DNA of 64,000 nucleotides from Oscillospiraceae bacterium (GTDB lineage: Bacteria; Bacillota; Clostridia; Oscillospirales; Oscillospiraceae). This document shows, piece by piece, positions 15,829 through 22,917 of the stretch. The notes beneath the pieces are model-generated. The model was not told the origin of the DNA, made no database searches, and saw only the letters and a list, made by a program, of their open reading frames with translations. The stretch is taken from assembly GCA_910575695.1 (NCBI GenBank), contig CAJTGJ010000002.1, forward strand, positions 124,001-188,000. Direction: 5' to 3'. Within the stretch, counting starts at the first letter, position 1. Every line of letters starts with the position of its first letter. The position numbers and the translations under genes were made by a program.

Positions 15829-16457
15829 CAGCGGAGCAGCTCCTCAAAGGAGCGCACATACCGGCGGCACACCGCTTTCAGCTCGTCCTGCCGCTGGGCG
15901 TAGTAGGCGTCGTACACCCCCACGGTGTCCATCCCGGCCTTCGCGGCGGAGGCGCAGTTGTCCGGGCTGTCGTCAAAGAGGGTGCAGTCCGCCAGCGGCG
16001 CGCCCACCAGCTCGCCCAGCCGCACGAAGCACCGGGGGTCCCGCTTTTCCAGGCCGATCTCCTCGGCGTAGGCCACGTGCCGGAACAGTTCAGCCAGCTG
16101 GAACCGCTCCAGCGCGATTTGGCACAGGGCGGGGCGGCAGGCGGTGAACAGGGCCATGGGACGGCCTTCGGCCCTGCACTGGCGGAGAAATTCCAGGGCC
16201 CCCGGCTTCAGCGGGGCCAGCTCCCGGTAGTGGAGCTCAGCCAGGGAATCCCACTCCGCCATGATCTGCTCCGGCGTGTCGGGCAGATGGAAGTGGTCCC
16301 GGGTGAACCGGGCCGCGATGGGGTAGATGGAGCGCTCCACCACCTGGGTGTATTCCGGGGTGACGTCCAGCCCCCGGCGGGCCAGAAATTCCCGGTCCAC
16401 CTGGCTCCAGAGGCCGTTGGTGTCGGTGATGGTGCCGTCTAAATCGAATATGTACAG
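15828..16457 (-). CDS. HAD-superfamily hydrolase (phosphoglycolate phosphatase-like)
   Basis: 209 aa. Motif I FDLDGTITDT (nucleophile Asp and general acid Asp), motif II Ser/Thr in LFTACR, Lys in GLEKRDP and motif IV DDSPDN. The helical cap between motifs I and II marks subclass I. It hydrolyses an unidentified phosphate ester. The start is unusual: the best position relative to GAGGTGAT is a CTG codon at 16457, giving MYIFDLDGT; a GTG at 16466 overlaps the ribosome site itself. It has its own promoter and is monocistronic. Confidence 0.85.
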   Translation of the reverse strand: MYIFDLDGTITDTNGLWSQVDREFLARRGLDVTPEYTQVVERSIYPIAARFTRDHFHLPDTPEQIMAEWDSLAELHYRELAPLKPGALEFLRQCRAEGRPMALFTACRPALCQIALERFQLAELFRHVAYAEEIGLEKRDPRCFVRLGELVGAPLADCTLFDDSPDNCASAAKAGMDTVGVYDAYYAQRQDELKAVCRRYVRSFEELLR

Positions 16458-16487
16458 GGGGATCACCTCTCTGATTCTGTTCTGTTC

Positions 16488-16516
16488 AGCATAGCAGAGG
16501 CGGGGCCTATCCGCAA
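16488..16516 (-). promoter_or_regulatory. Promoter of the HAD phosphatase gene
   Basis: On the minus strand TTGCGG (16516-16511), 17-nt spacer, TATGCT (16493-16488) with an upstream TGC, i.e. an extended -10 promoter. Confidence 0.65.
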
Positions 16517-16641
16517 GCCCCCGGGCATATTTTCCCCGGAAAGCAATTTTCGAGGCGGCCGATGCAAGGGCGCACAATGTGCTCCCCCACAGGTTTGACA
16601 CGGCAAAAATTGATTTCCGCCGCAATTTTTTTCCCGCCGCA

Positions 16642-16670
16642 TTGACTTGTCCGTCCCCAGCGGGTAAAAT
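16642..16670 (+). promoter_or_regulatory. Sigma-A promoter of comEC
   Basis: TTGACT (16642-16647), 17-nt spacer, TAAAAT (16665-16670). It lies 33 nt upstream of the comEC start codon and probably drives comEC-holA-rnmV. Confidence 0.8.
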
Positions 16671-16703
16671 AAAGGGTAATTTTGGCGGAAAGGGGGCGGC
16701 GGT

Positions 16704-19079
16704 ATGCGGAGGCTGGCATGGTTTTCGGCAGGCTTCGGAGCCGCCTGCCTGTGGGCCAGCTATCGGGGCATGGGCGCCGTCCCCGTTGGGATCGCCGCGG
16801 CGCTTCTGGCGGTTTCGGCGGGCGTTTGGCTGTTTGTCAGGCCGGGAGCGGGGGACGGCCCTTTGCTTCTCCGCCGCCCGGAGAAGCAAAGGGCCCGGTA
16901 TTCGGCCTATCAGGCCGCACGGCGGTGTCTGGCGCTGGCGTTGGGCGGTGCGCTGGCCTTCGGGTGGGCAGGGGCTTACTTCCAGCTGTTCCGCGCCCCG
17001 GCCCAGCGGTTTGTTGGAGACGGGACCGCCCTCTCCGGCTGTGCGGCCTCCTATCCCACGCCCACATCCATCGGCGGATACTCCGTGACCGTCCACCTGG
17101 ACGGCGGGTTTTTCGCCCCGGATGTGCTGGTGTACGGTCCGGCGGACTGGGCGGAGCTCCAGCCCGGCGACCATATTTCCTGCACCGCCCGGGTGAAGTC
17201 CTCCGTCAACGCCTACGGCGATGAGACGGCCTACTACACCGCCAAGGGCGTGTACCTGCTGGCCTACTGCAAGGAAGAGGGCGAAATCACGCCCGCGCAG
17301 CGCGTTCCGGCGCGGTACTGGCCCGCCCGGTGTGCCCGTATGCTCCGGGACGGCATCTACGCCGCCTTTGACGGCACAGCCGCGCCCATCGCCGCCGCCG
17401 TCACCCTGGGGGACAAGGCCGGGCTGGACGATACGCTGTACTCCGCGTTCAGCCGTGCGGGCCTGATGCACGCGGCGGTGGTGTCCGGCTTCCACATCTC
17501 ATTTCTGGTGGGGCTGGGGCTGGCGCTGTGCGGGAGGAACCGGAAGGCGGCGCTGGCGATGATCCCGGTGCTGGTGTTTTACGCCCTCATGGCGGGCGGC
17601 ACGCCGTCGGCCTTCCGTGCGGTGATGATGCAGAGCGCCCTGCTGTTCGCGCCCATCGCCCGGCGGGAGGAGGACGCGCCCTCCGCGTTGGCCGGGGCGC
17701 TGCTGGTCCTGCTGGTTCAAAATCCCTTTGCCGCCGCCAGCGTGGGGCTGCAGCTCTCCTTTGCGTCGGTGGCGGGGATATTGCTGGCTTCCTCGCCGCT
17801 GTACGATTGGATGTACCGGAAGGTGCTGAAGTCCCGCAAGCCGGGGAAGGACCGGCGGATGGGGCGGGTCCTGTGGAACGGGGCGCGGGCGGCGCTGACC
17901 GGCGTGTCGGCCTCGGCGGGGGCCATGCTGTTCACCGTGCCGCTGACGGCGCTGTATTTCGGGCAGATCATGCTGCTCTCGCCCCTGTCCAGCGTGCTGG
18001 TGCTGTGGTCGCTGAGCCTGCTGATGGTGTGCGCCCTGGTTTTGGGGACGGCGGCGGTTTTCCTGCCCGCTCCCGCCGCGCTGCTGGGTATGCTGGCGGG
18101 GCTTTTGGGGCACTATGCCCGGTGGATGGCGCTGATGCTGGGGAAATTCCCCTTTGCCTCGCTGAGCACGGACAGCCGGTACTGCGTGATCTGGCTTGCC
18201 GCAGTGTATCTGGCCCTGGCGGCGGCATTTGCCGGGAAGGCCCGGCCGAAACGGCCCCTTGTTTCCGTCTGCGGGCTGGCGGTTCTGCTGTGCGCCGCCA
18301 TCGGGCTGGGCAGGCTGGAGACGGACCGGGCGGATCTGACCGTCACCGCGCTGGACGTGGGACAGGGCTCGTCCACGGCGCTGATCTCCGGCGGACAGGC
18401 GGTGCTGGTGGACTGCGGCGGAAGCGGCTCCCGGAGCGCCGGGGACATTGCCGCCGACTACTTTGCCGCCCAGGGCCGCGTCCAGCTGGACCTGCTGGCG
18501 CTCACCCACTTTGACAGCGACCACATCAACGGGGTGGAGCAGCTTTTTTACCGTATGAAGGTGTCCCGGCTGGCCATTCCGGCCAACGACACCGACCCGG
18601 AGGCTGCCGCGGGGCTGATGGAGCTGGCCCGGGCGGAGGGCGCGGAGCTGATTTTGGTGGACGAGACAGAATATCTGCCGCTGGGCAAGGGGACGCTGAC
18701 CCTGTTTCCGCCCATGGGCGGCGGCACGTCCAACGAGGCGGGGCAGTTCGCCCTGTATACGGTGGGGGAGTTCGACGTGCTGATTACCGGGGACGCGGAC
18801 TCCTTTGTGGAGAAAATGCTGGTGAAGTACCGGGATATCCCCGACATTGAAGTGCTGGTCGTGGGCCATCACGGCTCCAAAAATTCCAGCTGCGAGGAAT
18901 TTCTGCGGGCCACGGCCCCGGAGCTGGCGGTGGTCTCGGCGGGGGCCGACAACTCTTACGGACACCCGGCCCCGGAGGCGCTGGAGCGGCTGGAGGCGTT
19001 GGGCTCCCAGGTTCACCGCACTGACGAGGAGGGTTCCGTCACCATATGGGTGCGGGGCGAAAAAATCGGAATATCGTGA
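16704..19079 (+). CDS. comEC: ComEC/Rec2 DNA internalization channel
   Basis: 791 aa integral membrane protein that carries single-stranded DNA into the cytoplasm during transformation. Order seen: N-terminal hydrophobic helices; a DUF4131/OB-like segment (about 100-200); the Competence domain (GLMHAAVVSGFHISFLVGL, about 253-271) with many membrane spans to about 530; a C-terminal metallo-beta-lactamase domain (LDVGQGSSTALI, THFDSDHINGV, VGHHGSKNSS). The metal-ligand THxDxDH is complete, suggesting an active nuclease-like domain. Its presence does not prove competence. holA follows after 16 nt. Confidence 0.93.
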   Translation: MRRLAWFSAGFGAACLWASYRGMGAVPVGIAAALLAVSAGVWLFVRPGAGDGPLLLRRPEKQRARYSAYQAARRCLALALGGALAFGWAGAYFQLFRAPAQRFVGDGTALSGCAASYPTPTSIGGYSVTVHLDGGFFAPDVLVYGPADWAELQPGDHISCTARVKSSVNAYGDETAYYTAKGVYLLAYCKEEGEITPAQRVPARYWPARCARMLRDGIYAAFDGTAAPIAAAVTLGDKAGLDDTLYSAFSRAGLMHAAVVSGFHISFLVGLGLALCGRNRKAALAMIPVLVFYALMAGGTPSAFRAVMMQSALLFAPIARREEDAPSALAGALLVLLVQNPFAAASVGLQLSFASVAGILLASSPLYDWMYRKVLKSRKPGKDRRMGRVLWNGARAALTGVSASAGAMLFTVPLTALYFGQIMLLSPLSSVLVLWSLSLLMVCALVLGTAAVFLPAPAALLGMLAGLLGHYARWMALMLGKFPFASLSTDSRYCVIWLAAVYLALAAAFAGKARPKRPLVSVCGLAVLLCAAIGLGRLETDRADLTVTALDVGQGSSTALISGGQAVLVDCGGSGSRSAGDIAADYFAAQGRVQLDLLALTHFDSDHINGVEQLFYRMKVSRLAIPANDTDPEAAAGLMELARAEGAELILVDETEYLPLGKGTLTLFPPMGGGTSNEAGQFALYTVGEFDVLITGDADSFVEKMLVKYRDIPDIEVLVVGHHGSKNSSCEEFLRATAPELAVVSAGADNSYGHPAPEALERLEALGSQVHRTDEEGSVTIWVRGEKIGIS

Positions 19080-19095
19080 GAAATGAGGGAGCGCC

Positions 19096-20160
19096 ATGCC
19101 GCCCAAGAAAAAACAAGTGGACAACACCGCCATGCGGGAGCTGAAACAGGCCGTCAAGGAGGGTGCGCCCAAGCGCCTGTACCTGTTTTACGGCGAGGAG
19201 GCGTTTTTGCGGGACGACTGTCTGGCCCGTCTGAAAAAAGCGGTCCTGCCCGCCGGGATGGAGGATTTCAACCTCCACGCCGCCCAGGGCAAGGAGTGCT
19301 CGGTGGACTGGATCGAGCAGGCGGTGGACTGCCTGCCCATGATGAGTGAGCGCACCCTGGTGGTGGTCACCGACTTCGACCTGTTCAAGCTGGGGGACAG
19401 CGCCAAGACCCGGCTGATCGGCATCCTGTCCGGCCTGCCGGATTACTGCTGCCTGGTGTTTGTGTACGATTTGCTGGCCTACAAGGCCCCCGCCAAGGAC
19501 AAGCTGGCCGCGCTGCTGAAAAAGGAGGGGGCGGTGGTGAACTTCCAGCGGCAGGAGCAGAAGACCCTGGCTGCGTGGATCTGCCGCCAGTTTGAGAAGG
19601 CGGGAAAATCGGTGGATTCCTCCGACGCGGAATACCTGATGTTCCTGGTGGGGGATCTGATGCACGACCTGTCCGCCGAGATCGGCAAAATCGCCGCCTA
19701 CGCCTCCGGCCAGCGGGTGACCCGGGCGGACATGGACGCGGTGGCCATACCCAAGGTGGAGGCCATCGTGTACCAGATGACCGACGCCATGGCCCGGAAG
19801 GATTTCGACAAGGCCGCGTCGGTGCTGGCCGACCTGCTCCACAGCCGGGAGGCCCCGGTGATGATTTTGTCGGTGATGGGCAAGTATTTCCGCCAGCTCT
19901 ACACGGCGCGGCTGTACCTGGACGCCGGGAAAAGCCGGGGGGAGTTTATGGAGCTTTGGGGGATGAAGTCCGGCTACCAGGGGGACAAGCTGATGGACGC
20001 GGCCCGACGGTTTTCTCTGCCCTGGTGCCGGTACGCCGTGCGGCGGTGCGCCGAGACGGACATCGTGCTGAAAAGCTCCTACGGCCAGGAGGGCGAGGTG
20101 CTCACTGGCCTGCTCATGGAGCTGGCCTCCGGCCGCCGGGTGGCAGTTACTTTTTCTTGA
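19096..20160 (+). CDS. holA: DNA polymerase III, delta subunit
   Basis: 354 aa clamp-loader subunit that opens the beta sliding clamp. Seen: YLFYGEEAFLRDDCLARLK at the N-terminus (the AAA+-like domain without a working P-loop, as normal for delta), the middle lid domain and C-terminal collar helices (SGYQGDKLMDAARRFS). The comEC-holA order is common in Firmicutes. The last six residues (VAVTFS) and the stop codon are encoded by the first arm of a palindromic repeat, so the natural C-terminus seems to have been replaced or extended by repeat insertion. Confidence 0.92.
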   Translation: MPPKKKQVDNTAMRELKQAVKEGAPKRLYLFYGEEAFLRDDCLARLKKAVLPAGMEDFNLHAAQGKECSVDWIEQAVDCLPMMSERTLVVVTDFDLFKLGDSAKTRLIGILSGLPDYCCLVFVYDLLAYKAPAKDKLAALLKKEGAVVNFQRQEQKTLAAWICRQFEKAGKSVDSSDAEYLMFLVGDLMHDLSAEIGKIAAYASGQRVTRADMDAVAIPKVEAIVYQMTDAMARKDFDKAASVLADLLHSREAPVMILSVMGKYFRQLYTARLYLDAGKSRGEFMELWGMKSGYQGDKLMDAARRFSLPWCRYAVRRCAETDIVLKSSYGQEGEVLTGLLMELASGRRVAVTFS

Positions 20161-20195
20161 AAGAAAAAGTAACCAAAAAGAACTTTAAGCTCGTT
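20146..20195 (+). repeat. Palindromic intergenic repeat, copy 2, overlapping the holA stop
   Basis: Arm GTTACTTTTTCTT (20146-20158), centre GA, exact complementary arm (20161-20173), then tail CAAAAAGAACTTTAAGCTCGTT similar to copy 1. It encodes the end of HolA and could also end the transcript. Confidence 0.75.
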
Positions 20196-20262
20196 ACCAA
20201 CAGGGATATCATCGGTCTATTTCCGCTCGGCGGCGGAACAGCTCGGTTTTTGGGGGATGGAT

Positions 20263-20847
20263 ATGAAGATTCAGGAGGCCATCGTGGTGGAGGGCCGGTA
20301 TGACAAGGCGGCGCTGGCGGGGGTGGTGGACACCCTGATTCTGGATACCGCCGGGTTCGGCGTGTTCAGGGACGGGGAACGGCTGGCCCTGCTGCGGAAG
20401 CTGGCGGCGAAGCGGGGGCTGATCGTGCTCACCGACCCGGACGGGGCGGGGTTTGTCATCCGCAATTATTTGAAGGGGGCCATCCCCAAGGGGCAGGTCA
20501 AGCACGCCTATGTCCCGGACGTATACGGCAAGGAGCGGCGCAAACGCGCCCCCGGCAAAGAGGGCAAATTAGGGGTGGAGGGGATGCCCCCGGATGTGCT
20601 GAGGGCCGCCCTGCTCAACGCCGGGGCCACGGTGCTGGACGGGGACGCCCCGGCCCGGGAGCAGGGGGATCTGACCCCGGCGGACCTGTTTGCCCTGGGG
20701 CTGTCCGGGACGCCGGACGCGGCGGAGCGCAGGGCGGCGCTCCTGCGCAGGCTGGAGCTGCCGGAGCACATGAGCGCCAAGGCCCTGCTGGCGGCGCTGA
20801 ACGCGCTGTATACGCCGGAGGAACTGGATGCGCTGCTGATGGAATAA
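20263..20847 (+). CDS. rnmV: Ribonuclease M5 (5S rRNA maturation, TOPRIM)
   Basis: 194 aa. Cuts precursor 5S rRNA in double-stranded regions with ribosomal protein L18. Seen: the TOPRIM signature EAIVVEGRYD at the N-terminus (catalytic Glu) and LTDPDGAG (DxD motif) near 65; a helical C-terminal domain follows. The ATG at 20263 has GGGGG at six bases and is preferred over an in-frame ATG six bases earlier. It lies 102 nt after holA, separated by the palindromic repeat, and is followed by a strong terminator. Confidence 0.9.
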   Translation: MKIQEAIVVEGRYDKAALAGVVDTLILDTAGFGVFRDGERLALLRKLAAKRGLIVLTDPDGAGFVIRNYLKGAIPKGQVKHAYVPDVYGKERRKRAPGKEGKLGVEGMPPDVLRAALLNAGATVLDGDAPAREQGDLTPADLFALGLSGTPDAAERRAALLRRLELPEHMSAKALLAALNALYTPEELDALLME

Positions 20848-20884
20848 AAGCAAGCCAAAACGTATTGTTTTGGCTTGCTTTTTG
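20846..20884. terminator. Terminator between rnmV and the rpiB fusion gene
   Basis: A 16-bp perfect stem, AAAAGCAAGCCAAAAC (20846-20861) with its complement (20867-20882), loop GTATT, with T-rich ends in both directions; it serves the two convergent genes. Confidence 0.9.
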
Positions 20885-20885
20885 C

Positions 20886-21800
20886 TTACTCTAAGTTGTT
20901 CAGCCCGTCATACAGCTCGTTGAAGGATTTCTCTTTGGCGCACCGCCCGAAGGACAGCTCCCTGTCCTCCCCGAACTCCAGCAGGAAGCACTTGGCCAGC
21001 TCCTCCACCGTGATCTCCAGGCTGGTGAAAAACTGCCGGTAGGCGAAGCTCCGGGCCGGGGCGCCCTCCTCAAAATGGCTGGTGATAAGGGCCTCCGTCA
21101 CCTGGTCCAGCGGGTACAGCTTTAAGTGCATCAGCTCGTGGACAATGTCCTCCTCCAGATTTTCCTGCCTGGGGTTGGCGGCGTTGAGCATCAAAATGGC
21201 CTTACGGTCAGTGCAGTCGATTTTGAAATCGCCGGTTTTGCGCCACTCAGGGTCGTCCACCCACTCCAGCTTCACGTCCCAGCCGGGGGTCAGGCGCAGC
21301 TTTTTGCACCAGTAGTCGAAACGCTCCTGGAGCGTATCCCGGTCCATGGCGGCGCTTCCCCCTTCCCGCTCCGTCTCCATGACCTTGTCCACCCGGCGCT
21401 GGTGGCGTCCGCCCTCAAATTCGGTGGACAGGAACACGTCCAGAATCCGCTGGGCCAGGTTGCCGCCGATGATTTCCGCCCCCATGGCAAGCACATTGGC
21501 GTCGTTATGGCGTCGGGTCATTTCGGCGGACAGGGGGTCGTGGCACAGGGCGCACCGCACCCCCTTAACCTTGTTGGCGGTCATGGACACGCCGATGCCG
21601 GTGGTGCACAGCACCACGCCCCTGTCGCATTTGCCGTCCGCCACCAGCTGGGCGGCGGGGCGGGCGAAATCGGGGTAATCGCAGCTGTCCGTGGTATTGG
21701 TGCCGCAGTCGGTGACCTGATGGCCCTGCTCCAGCAGGTGGGCCTTGAGCCGTTCCTTCAGCGCGTAGGCCCCGTGGTCGCTGGCGATGGAAATGTTCAT
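20886..21800 (-). CDS. rpiB: Ribose-5-phosphate isomerase B fused to an HExxH metallopeptidase-like domain
   Basis: 304 aa, one open frame. Residues 1 to about 150 are RpiB/LacAB (SDHGAYALKERLKAHL, CTTGIGVSMTANKVKGVRCAL, RRHNDANVLAMGAEIIG), which interconverts ribose 5-phosphate and ribulose 5-phosphate. Residues 152-304 are a separate domain with HELMH at 221-225, a zincin-type zinc site, and a later conserved Glu-rich helix. An internal ATG (21347, residue 152) has AAGGGGGA nine bases before it, so the metallopeptidase-like domain might also be made alone. RpiB normally ends at about 145-150 aa, just where the second domain begins. It is 18 nt behind the PHP gene. Confidence 0.88.
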   Translation of the reverse strand: MNISIASDHGAYALKERLKAHLLEQGHQVTDCGTNTTDSCDYPDFARPAAQLVADGKCDRGVVLCTTGIGVSMTANKVKGVRCALCHDPLSAEMTRRHNDANVLAMGAEIIGGNLAQRILDVFLSTEFEGGRHQRRVDKVMETEREGGSAAMDRDTLQERFDYWCKKLRLTPGWDVKLEWVDDPEWRKTGDFKIDCTDRKAILMLNAANPRQENLEEDIVHELMHLKLYPLDQVTEALITSHFEEGAPARSFAYRQFFTSLEITVEELAKCFLLEFGEDRELSFGRCAKEKSFNELYDGLNNLE

Positions 21801-21818
21801 CGTGTAAAACCTCCCTGG

Positions 21819-22634
21819 TTAAAATTTGTGAAGTATGGGCTTGCGCCCCGCGAAGGTGGCCACGCCGTCAAACCCCGCCGCCTGTACCATGTCCAGCGCC
21901 TGGGGGATGCCCTTTGCCACGTCCTCGGGCCGGTGGGCGTCAGAGCCCACCGTGACCAGCCTGCCGCCGCACTCCCTGAACCAGCGCAGAAGGGGGGGCC
22001 AGGGCGCGATATCCTTCCCCCGGCACACATTGACCTCCATGGCGTGGTCCGTTTTCGCCACCTCGGTGAAGATGGCCCGTACCCGCTCCTCATAGTCCGC
22101 CAGGGTGAGGTCAAGGCCGTCCCGGTGGATGTACCGCAGGGGATAGATGATGTGGGCCAGGCTGTCGTAGCAGTCGGGGAGCTTTGCCGCCAGCGTCCAG
22201 GTGTGGTCCAGAGTGCTCTCCACGGCCCGGCGGGCCAGCGCCAGGTTGTCGTGGAAATCGGAAAAGTAAAAATCCAGATTGCCCTCCATGCCGATCCAGT
22301 TGTGGATGGAACCCAATACAAAGTCCAGCTCGTCCCCGCCCTGGGCCAGGACGGCGCGGGCCTCGTCCGGGTCAGAGACGGCGGAGCCCAGCTCCAGGCC
22401 CAGACGCAGGGTGAGCCGGTCCCCCAGCTCCGCCTTGACGGCGCGGAACTGCGCCCTGGCGGCGGGCCAGTCGAAGCCTGTGACGGGTTCCCCCTCCAGG
22501 CCCAGCAGGTCGCAGTGGTCGGTAACGCAGAATTCCTGCAGTCCGGCGTCAATAGCGGCCTGCGCGGTATCAAACAGCTCTGCCTTGCTGTCGTGGGAAA
22601 TTTTAGAGTGGCTGTGAATATCGCAGAGAAACAT
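21819..22634 (-). CDS. PHP-domain phosphatase, histidinol-phosphatase-like
   Basis: 271 aa. Metal-binding PHP motifs in order: DIHSHSKISHDS (6-17), TDHCD, GLELGS, GSIHNW, EVNVCRG and GSDAHRP. The closest type is HisJ/HisK histidinol phosphatase, but no his genes are nearby and PHP phosphatases vary in substrate. The extended ribosome site AGGTGAT precedes the ATG. Likely co-transcribed with the rpiB fusion gene. Confidence 0.85.
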   Translation of the reverse strand: MFLCDIHSHSKISHDSKAELFDTAQAAIDAGLQEFCVTDHCDLLGLEGEPVTGFDWPAARAQFRAVKAELGDRLTLRLGLELGSAVSDPDEARAVLAQGGDELDFVLGSIHNWIGMEGNLDFYFSDFHDNLALARRAVESTLDHTWTLAAKLPDCYDSLAHIIYPLRYIHRDGLDLTLADYEERVRAIFTEVAKTDHAMEVNVCRGKDIAPWPPLLRWFRECGGRLVTVGSDAHRPEDVAKGIPQALDMVQAAGFDGVATFAGRKPILHKF

Positions 22635-22917
22635 AAAAAATCACCTGAAAACAAAATAAAAATGGAGGCGCGGAACCGTGGACCCAACCCAATTTCAGTG
22701 CCCAAATACGGGCGGCAGCAAAAACAGGGGGACACCAATCCCGACCCAGTGCGCCGGAAAGCAGCCGCCCAGGTCCCGTATAGAGCTCCCCCGTAAACAG
22801 GGGGTTCTTAGGGGGAGGCCCGCCTGAGGACGCGCAGCGTCCGTGGGGGCGGGCTTCCCCCTGAGCGTTCTCTTTGGTTACTTTCTCTCACGTGAGAGAA
22901 AGTAACCCCCCGGAGGG
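22635..22917. other. Structured intergenic region between the PMT and PHP genes
   Basis: 283 nt without a convincing gene. It holds a CCCCC/GGGGG hairpin with a 7-nt loop (about 22782-22800), a long two-part GC stem (AGGGGGAGGCCCGCC with GGCGGGCTTCCCCCT, inner GGACGC/GCGTCC, about 22811-22863), and the third palindromic repeat. No clear promoter for the PHP gene was found here. Confidence 0.6.
22867..22907 (-). repeat. Palindromic intergenic repeat, copy 3
   Basis: A perfect 32-nt palindrome with arm GGTTACTTTCTCTCAC (22876-22907); on the minus strand the tail CAAAGAGAAC follows, related to the tails of copies 1 and 2. It starts 10 nt after the PMT stop codon, so it may act as that gene's transcript end. 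Confidence 0.7.

Noticed and set aside
20886..21800. Frameshift or sequencing error joining rpiB to the next gene
   Set aside because: The frame is continuous with no homopolymer or overlap pattern at the joint; kept as a fusion with the caveat stated.
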